A stretch of 64,000 nucleotides of DNA from Heterobilharzia americana (Eukaryota > Platyhelminthes > Trematoda > Strigeidida > Schistosomatidae), in NCBI GenBank assembly GCA_944470555.2, contig OX104130.1:70933160-70997159 (forward strand). The letters run 5' to 3'. Shown in pieces: positions 15,401-24,400 of the stretch (the stretch's first letter is position 1; each line of letters begins with the position of its first letter). The notes under the pieces are model-generated. The model did not search any database, was not told the DNA's origin, and was given only the letters and a program-made list of their open reading frames with translations. A program made the position numbers and the translations under genes.

Positions 15401-18400
15401 TAATGTCAGTGAAGTCAGTGCTTCAATGTGATGGTTGAGGGACTTGGTGGCACGTTACGGAAAGCATTTCGAACAAACTACAGACATCAATCAACAGGTG
15501 TGACCTACGCTTCATCGATATTGAAGATCATATTAGAAGGCCAGAAAGAATAAGCAACACGGAACTGTGTCTGGGTGGCTGGCAACGAACCAACCAAGAA
15601 GCTGTCACCCAACTAACATGTAGAAGAAAATGGAGATGGATTGGATTGGGTGTACACTGAGAAGACGGTTTTGGGACATCACGCGCTAGACTATGCTAGG
15701 CCGTTGATTGGAACCCATATGGGAACCGACGAGTTGTGCGTCTGAGACGAGTGTGACATGTAAGAGATTATATGAGGAAGAAATGAAAGGTTGTGGGCAG
15801 TGGTGGAGCTAAGTTGAAAAGACTGCATAGAAGAGAGTGAAATGGAGACGTGCAACTGAAGCCCTATATTCCACTAGGAACCCAAGAGTCAAATAATAAA
15901 TAAATAAAGTTGGAATACTTAGAATTATGTATAATAAAATCCATTAAATGCACTGAGTTATCTAATGGATCTTTTTCGTTAAGTGATGTTGTTATCTTTT
16001 ACAGTAATAGATCTTTTTTACCGAAATTAAAGGAAGAATAAGTAAGAAAACTGAAGAAGCACATCTTTGTGGTTTTAATACATGTTAGAATATTGTTATT
16101 TTATTGAAAACATAAACTTGGTACAACGTGGACATCAAAGGATGCTGCTCACAAAATAGTATAGCCAGTTTAGTCAGATAAGAAAGTTATGTAAAAAAGA
16201 AAAAGAAAGACATGGGGGTTAAAACAGAAATTCGTTGGTGTAGAAGCAATCCCAAGAATATGTTCAAGAAAGAATTCATTTTTGTTTTACTTCTGAGTAA
16301 TAGAAGTAACAAGAAAGCTGCATCATGATCACTATCGGTGTTTCCATTCTGAATCATATCTTGTCATTTCTGAAGCTACTGATAAGCATCACTTTGCAAA
16401 CCCTGATCAAAGAGTCATGAGACACTAATGGGTGCTGATCCAACAAAACTATCCTTCATCCTATGGTTATTGAGGGCTAACATACAGTGAATAGTATGGA
16501 AGACTCTGAAGTGACATTCATATGTTGTCGCACTGTAAAGCCATATCATCCGTGTATTCAAAGTGGAAAAGTCTTTCTCTTATCAATAGATCTACACCAT
16601 CGCCACTCACCTGCTCCAGAACTGTCTCTATACTGTTATCAATCACAAATATAAAGATTTGTAGCGAAATTAAGCGACAATGCTTAATCCCACCGCTGTT
16701 TTTGATCACTGAAAAGAAGCAGTTGTCTGTCATCACCCTCCCTAAGATGTTAAGTATATGCTTTCTAAATGTTAAAAACATTTTTCTGCGACATCCTCCT
16801 CCATAAGAAACAATTTTTAGAGCACAACCCTCTTCAACAAAGTGAAGGTGGTTATGATATCAAGAAACACAACGCAGTAAGCAGTACTTTTGACCATTTT
16901 CGAGCATCTTATGAAGATCTAACTCATGATCAGTGCATTTACAACAAGAAAGAAAGCCGACCTGCTCTTGCCGATGTTTTTTTCCAAGCGTTTTCCTAAG
17001 CCTGAAAAGTATAATGGCAGCCAATATTTAAGATGCTACTGGATAGTAAACTGATTTGCCGATAATTACCACACAAACAAACAGATTCTGCAAGTTTACG
17101 AAAATCAAATGATCATTATCGTCAAAATAAAATGGTTGGTTTCATGTATTGTCGATTGGTCGATAAGCAAAGTTGTAGGTGGCTACATAGCTCATTGGCT
17201 TAAGCCTTTATACGTCCACCAATATATCGTGGATTCGAACATAGCTTCATCTTTTGAAGTCTGGATAACCGTGTATTATCGTAAGCGCTTACATTTTGAG
17301 TGTAACTCATAACTTATTAAAGAAATGCCTGTATTGGATTAGGTTAGATCATTTTACGGCACATTTCTTGGTGTGCAAGTTGTACCAAGTTAGTATTTTA
17401 TTGTATATATATATAATGATGTTCATAAATGATTATTCTATTCTTCTTTGTCTGTTTAATCATTGTTGTAGGTGTTTTTATCTTTACCTTCACATATAAG
17501 TATGGTACCTGGTTATTGTTTGCTCACCCCATATGAGCATACTGGATCAATTACTCGATTGGATGAAGATGCTATAAAAGAGATTCGAAATTTCAAATGT
17601 CAGCTGACCGCTATGTTTGATAAGCATTACAATGAGTCAGGTTGTGTTTTCATTGAAACGGCTATGAAATCTGATGTAATTCGGTATCATACACAAGTGG
17701 AATGCATTCCTGTTCCAAGGCATCTTTATACTTCATTACCTGCTTACTTTAAGGTAATATATAGATTTATTTACGTATGTATTAATTTTTAGTTTAAAAA
17801 AACTAGACCGTAGGGAAAATATTTTTGAACCTGAGGATAAAATTGAAGTTGAATTAAAATTCGTTCCACTGTTAAATTTCAAAGCTTTGCTGATAAACCA
17901 TCGAACGGGGATGCTCATAGTATCTAGTTATTGTTACGAAATAACCTCGGTTTTCCTTCCACTTCAATTATCCAATGTCTCACAATTGTTATCGTCATCA
18001 TTGTTCATTGTGTTTCATTCTTGTCGATTTGACTTCATACTGATACACTTGACTGTATAATGAATTTGATCACAAAATAATAAGGGTATACAGTATAGTT
18101 CTTCTAAACCCATTCTAATTCATCATAACTGTTAACAAGTATAAATAATTATTTGAAATATACAAATATTACTTCTAGGAAATGCTTATCTAACTGAAAA
18201 CTGTTTCTTTAATGTGCTGGGTACTGAAATATTTTGTCAGATCTAATTAGCAGTCTGCTACATCACTTGTAGGAATGTTTAACCTTAGTGTATAGTGCAT
18301 GGATGCATTAGTACAGCGAACAACATAGATATGATATTCGCTGTGATATGCTTATGACAATGAAAAGTTGGAGAACTAAAGTTATTGCTTCTTGAATTTT

Positions 18401-21400
18401 TCAGTGGAATGTGTTCTCATACTTGTCGGTTAGAAAGGTATAAGGTGAATGATATCGCTCAGACTTGTTTTAAGGCAAATTATACCTAAATAAAAGCTGT
18501 AAATTGCACAAAATAATACACCTTTATCAATTAACCGAAGCAACTACAGATCTTGTTACAGTGATCACCTAGTCAGTAATTTCCAAAACTTATTTTCTAA
18601 TTGTTCAGTTTCACATGGTAGAAAATCAGTTCGGGAATCGATTGATCAACTAGGTGAAAAGTGATAAATCAGCTGATAAATGATGAATTCTTCCCGATGT
18701 GGGTGAACCACCTCCAGTTGAGTAGATCAGTAATTTGTTGTGTCGGAATGTTGACTAACTAGTTGTGGGATCACTTTCCAAACTGTATTAACCAAACTTC
18801 TGTCTAATAGTGACAAATAGTTGTTCACAGCCGCTAGCGCGTCAATACTGAAAGAAGATCATGTTAGTAGTCATTGCAACATTATTCTATAAAAAGAAGG
18901 CAGCATAAGTAACCATTCAGAAATAAACGAAACCGATAATTTATAAGCTATTCAAAATAATGAATGCCATTGCCTTAAGAAGATGAATTTCAGATTAGCG
19001 TTAAATGACTAGCGAAAATTGTCACATTTATCCTAACAGGAATGTCGCCTAAGAGGTAAGTAAATGGTAGCTCTCACTTCTTTACGCCGCCACAGCCAAC
19101 AAAGCCAAAAAGTATGATTTTGTAAATAGAGAAGATGAAATGAAAGCATAACATAATTTTTGTCTACATATACTCGCAATATAATTGTGATAAGAAAAAT
19201 AAATAGTATATTTAACGTTCCACTGAAGTTAGTCAAAAAGTGTGGCCTGTTGCCTACTGCACGAATGTGCGCAAGAGTGCTAAGTGAGTTTTCATCCTAT
19301 ATACTATGTACGCTGAGTCACTCCACTTCAGTATAAGGTGCAAGATAGTCAGCTCAGTGTATGACGGTTAACCCGGACAAACACAACGTGTAGTCTCATA
19401 GAAGCTAGTACACACATATTTGAGCAGTAAAAATTTTATTATTTAATTTATGAAATCCTGTCTATCCTAAATAAAAACGATTAACCATGCAACTTCATCA
19501 GAAGATATCTATCCCATTCATCATCAGCTACGAAGTCATTCATGGAAATCAACAAATAGATCATCCTACCGTACATAAAAAACATATCAGAGACCGCGAC
19601 AAGATTACTGAGACCACTTGGAATTAGTGTGGCGGATAATTTAACAAATTCCGTTTAGACCTTATCATGCTGACCAAAGGGAGACAACTGTAATCAGTAC
19701 TGGACAAGACCCCAATTGGCAATGGTGACATCAAAATTCTAATGGGAGCGGACAACACAGTAAGAGAACCAATCATGGGTCGAGAAGCACTCCGTGAAAT
19801 GAACGAGAATGAAGAACTGCTGGCAGACTTCTGCGCATTCAACGATTTGGTGATTGGAGACAGTATATACAAGCACAAGGATATTCATTAAGCGATATGG
19901 AGTTGATTTCACCTGATGGACACACTAAATAATAATTATAATACTGACCAAAGTAGATTACTGTCACAGAAGATGAATCAAATAATAAACTGCAACAACT
20001 GTTGTGGCTATTACATCGAATAAAGTGGTCGCCGTCCTCGCCCTCTTTTACTTGAACTTCAGTTGACCACTAAACATCACTACATTTCGTCGCTCATTCC
20101 TATGTGGTTAACTATAGGCATTAATTCAACTGTGAAATTGTAGTGATGTTGGCCAGTGGAAATACAAATAATATCAGTAAGTCCGTCGAAGCTCAGCACT
20201 CAGGTGAGTCTCCAATCACTAGATGTATAGACATGGACCCGATCTATCAACCAGTCAGAAAAATGATTGTCGATTGCAGTGATACAAATATACTGAATCT
20301 GTATGATCCTAATTCTTAAACATTTAACTGCTTCATTTGCTTCATATATTCTTCATCTTCTCATACCATCCTTTATGTTCATTGAAATATATTTGTTATA
20401 TTCATTTTCGATACTGTTCGTAACGAAATGTAGTACTTTAAAAACTGATTTACTGTTTCAGTCAGTCATTATTTTATCTCTTGATTATTATCATTTAATA
20501 TGTCATTGATATCCGAATATTACACTTTTGCATTTGTAGAAGGCCCTAAGTGAAATTGGCTCAGAATGGGATCAAAATCGTCGTCTGATAACACTAAAAC
20601 CAGGTGGAACTGGAGCATATGGTGCAATTCCTCCGAAATTCGCTTATTTGGCTGTGGAATTTGGTACTACTAATGGGGGTTTCGCTCGAATCCTGGATGA
20701 AGAACATGAGATATCTTCATATACTGGTCGGGTAAGCATTTCGATAAAAACGTTTATCGCTTTCTTTTTCGAATCATTACTAACTTAACAAGGTAATAGA
20801 CAAGTTCCTGTTGTCTTAATAAAGTGCTCAAAAATACCATCACAATCCAGGTTAAAAACACTCAGGCAGATTTTAGTTATATTTAGTAGAGGTTACGTAA
20901 TATATCTATAAATTGCCTTTGTTTCTACTTAAAATTCGTTGCCTAACTGTACACAAATACTTGTTAGTGCTGGGATTCGAAAACTATCATTTAAAATCCA
21001 GTATGTTATCTGTTATATGACTGAGTTCAGCTGGTGAAGTGATTATCGGACAACACTTATTTTGCAGCAAACGATGATTGCCGAAATAGTGTACGACAAA
21101 ACACACTAACCTGTTTGATGTATTGAATTAGGTGAAGTTCGAAACCACTTCCATGTTATTGGTGTAGGCATTCAGATTTCAACTAAAGGCCATGGATTTG
21201 AACCTCACTCCAATTACGGAAGCCTGCCCAGCCGGGTAGTATCGACAGATATCACAAAATAGGTTTTGCTCACTACCTAGTGAACCAATATGTGAGGTCG
21301 TACTGCTGGCTGGATAGGAATGTGACAGCAATAATACGTTTCCTGTGGATGACCAGTAGTGCCACTCTGATACTGCCTTACCTATGGGGAAGGGGAAGGG

Positions 21401-24400
21401 TCAAAAACGGTCAATCCCAAGAATACCACATTCCCTTTCGCCTTTCAGCATACCGATACCAGCTACCTGGGTTTATATTCGGACTCAAACCTTACAAACT
21501 TTAATCTCAAACTTCCAAAAGGGCTTTATGTGACCAGCCTCCAGCAAATTTCACGTGGGCTCTGCGGTCATGCATTAACCCTTCTTTTTCAGTTAACTGT
21601 AGAAGAACCACCAGCCTTCCATGATGTGGGCAGCTGGGACGTGTCATTCTCCTACACGCTTCTAGTAATATCACAAACTTATCCTGATTACCTTTCTCAC
21701 CTGTTTTACCCTCACTTCCTGTCAACAATGTTCAACCTCTTGAAATCCTCTCAACCTCTCACTCTCCGTCCATTGCTGGCGATGGGAGCCAGCTAAATAC
21801 CATCCTTAGTTTCCTGCTGTCGATTTCAAACTGGATCCTTCAACGTCGGAGCCCTATACCAAATCAGATATCACCTGTGGCTAGAACCCTTGAATTTCGA
21901 GCCATGGATATTTGCTGGGTTTTTGAGACATACAAAACTCAAGTGTCGTCATTAACTTGACCTCACCTGGCCAATGTAATTTTTCTACAAAATACTCGCT
22001 ACAGGAGTTCAGAGATTCCGTGAAAAATCCTCGCGGATTCGATGGTGTAAGCATGGGATTCAGCTGTAGAGCAGAAAACGCACTCCTCGACTGGATATCA
22101 GTCAATAACTGTCTGTGTTCTGTCCGATTAAATGGATCTGTAGAAACTAGAGAGGATTAGGAGACTACCCATTGCATGTTCGTAATCTCTGCCTACGCAC
22201 CCACCGACTTCAGTTAGAGTGATGCAAAGGATGAATTCCATCATAAGCTGTCTAGTTTGGTACAAAAAGCTGGTACTCTTTGGTTCATGGAGTTGACTTT
22301 CAATCAATGAGTTACTGACTTAAGCCGCGCTCCACCTACCTAGGTTTGGGCAGCCAGGTAGCACCATTTGCCCGCACACAACTGGTGTGACTCATTGCCT
22401 GCTGCACGAATATATACTAATTGCTGAAGGCATTTCGGTTTTGTTCAACAGAAAACAGACTGTTCAGATATATTCTTAACATTAGGTAACTTCAACGTCC
22501 TAGTAAAAGAGCTAAGCCAATTAGAAAGGCATCTTAGTAGTATCTGCAGAATTCTATGCTAGCTAACCAAAAAGGTGATCGTCTACTGAAATCTTTTCTG
22601 ACAGTCGCTTGTTTCTTGCTAGCACCAACTTCATGCATAGGGAGAGATATTGTTTTACCTGGCGTCTACCGACATCATACCAACGATAGACGCAGACAGA
22701 TTATATTAATATAACCCATCGCTAGAGATGGTCGGTGGGGGATTACTACTCTTCCTGGAATACTTGTTTGGACACTGGTCGTGCATAAGTACGAACACGT
22801 GTATGTCCATGACTTACTGGTCACTGAAAACAGGTGGCAGCGAAGCCTGTACATGCTTGATTAAAAGATGACAACAGCAAGTAAGTTATGGGGAGGATAG
22901 GAAAACATTTATCTAAACGTGACAGCACTGCTCATCCCGAGGAAACATGCGGTGTGTTTAAATTTGCTGTGGAGACAGTGGTGTAAGCAGTTGGTAATGT
23001 ACATTCAAAGGTTTGCAAATGTCATTGGATTTCCGTAACGTCATTCGAAGTGATTGATGCTAGAAGACTGATTCTAGCTGGGTGTGACCACAGTGAAGAA
23101 TGTCAGGAATCGACGAAGAGTTTGCGCAATGATCACAAGCAGTGGTGGGTGCCGAGAGCAAAAGAGGTGGAGAAGGCATGAGCACTAAGTAACAGTCGGT
23201 TATTATTTAGACCATTTAAGGATACCGACAAAAGAAGACGATGGTGAATAAAAACAACACCGAAAACGATATGTCCGTGATAGCCTTTCAGGATAGACGG
23301 TTAGAACGTTGGGAGGAATATTCTGAAGCACAATTCAACTGGCTTCCAGCAACGCTTCAGTTGCCCAACATTCAACCTGAATGTGAATAGGAAGTGGATT
23401 TCGGTCCTCCGACTCTCGTCAAATTTAAGAAGGTTGTGCAGAACCTGAAACGATGCAAAGCAACTGGAACTGATGGTTTGCCTTCAGATATTTTAAGGAT
23501 GTGGGTGAGGAATTGCTGGTTAGAGTGCTGGAGACACTAGGTAGCGTATGGGAATCAGAGTTTTTGCCCCCAAACTTGTCTGCTTCATTCATCATCCTAT
23601 TTTATGCAGAGGGAGACAAGTCTTCTTGTGAAAACCATAGGAAGTCAGTTTAGTTAATATCGTATCCAAGGTCTTGAACCCCCTACCTAACTGATGCTCA
23701 GCTGCAACTCTAGAACAACAAACTCTGGAGAACCGGATAGGTTTTAGACCTGGACGAGGGTGCATCAATCAGCCTTTCACTCTTCGACAGGTTCTGGAGC
23801 ACCTACCAGTAACCGATAGTTGCCATATTTCTTGATCTGAAAGCGCCATTTGACTTTGTCGACTTTGTGGTGTTGTGGCAGTGTCTAAGTGTGAAGGGAG
23901 TACCGAGCAAGTATATAACGCTAATCAAGGCTCCATACTCGAAATCATGCAGTCGTGTCAGGGTTTATGGAGAGTTGTAAAATGAGTTGACAACGGTTAA
24001 TGGTGTCTTTCAGGGATGCCCACTGCTACCGTTCTAATTTAATTTGTTTATAGTGGATATAACCTTCGGTGCGTCTAACTTCACAGGGATTAATCTACTC
24101 GCCAGAGAACATGTGGTTGACTTGGAGTATACAGACGATATTGTCCTTCTAGGTGAGGACGCTGACAAAATATAGGGTTTCCTAGACGCGTTAAGCAGAA
24201 ATCTGTGTATGTTTGGCATACGTTTGGCACTTGTCAAGTGTAAGATGTTGCTTTAGACCTGTCTGAAACCACTCCTAGTTTAAGGATAGGGAGTGAAGTG
24301 ATGGAATGCGTCGACCACTTCACTTACTTGGGGAGTTGCATCATCCCTCACGGACTAGTTGTTGACGATGTTTTATCTAGGCATTCGCCAACTTGCTTCT

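Noticed and set aside
17736..17918. - strand ORF over the end of the 17.5-kb exon
   Set aside because: Shadow of CWF19L2 exon e and its intron.
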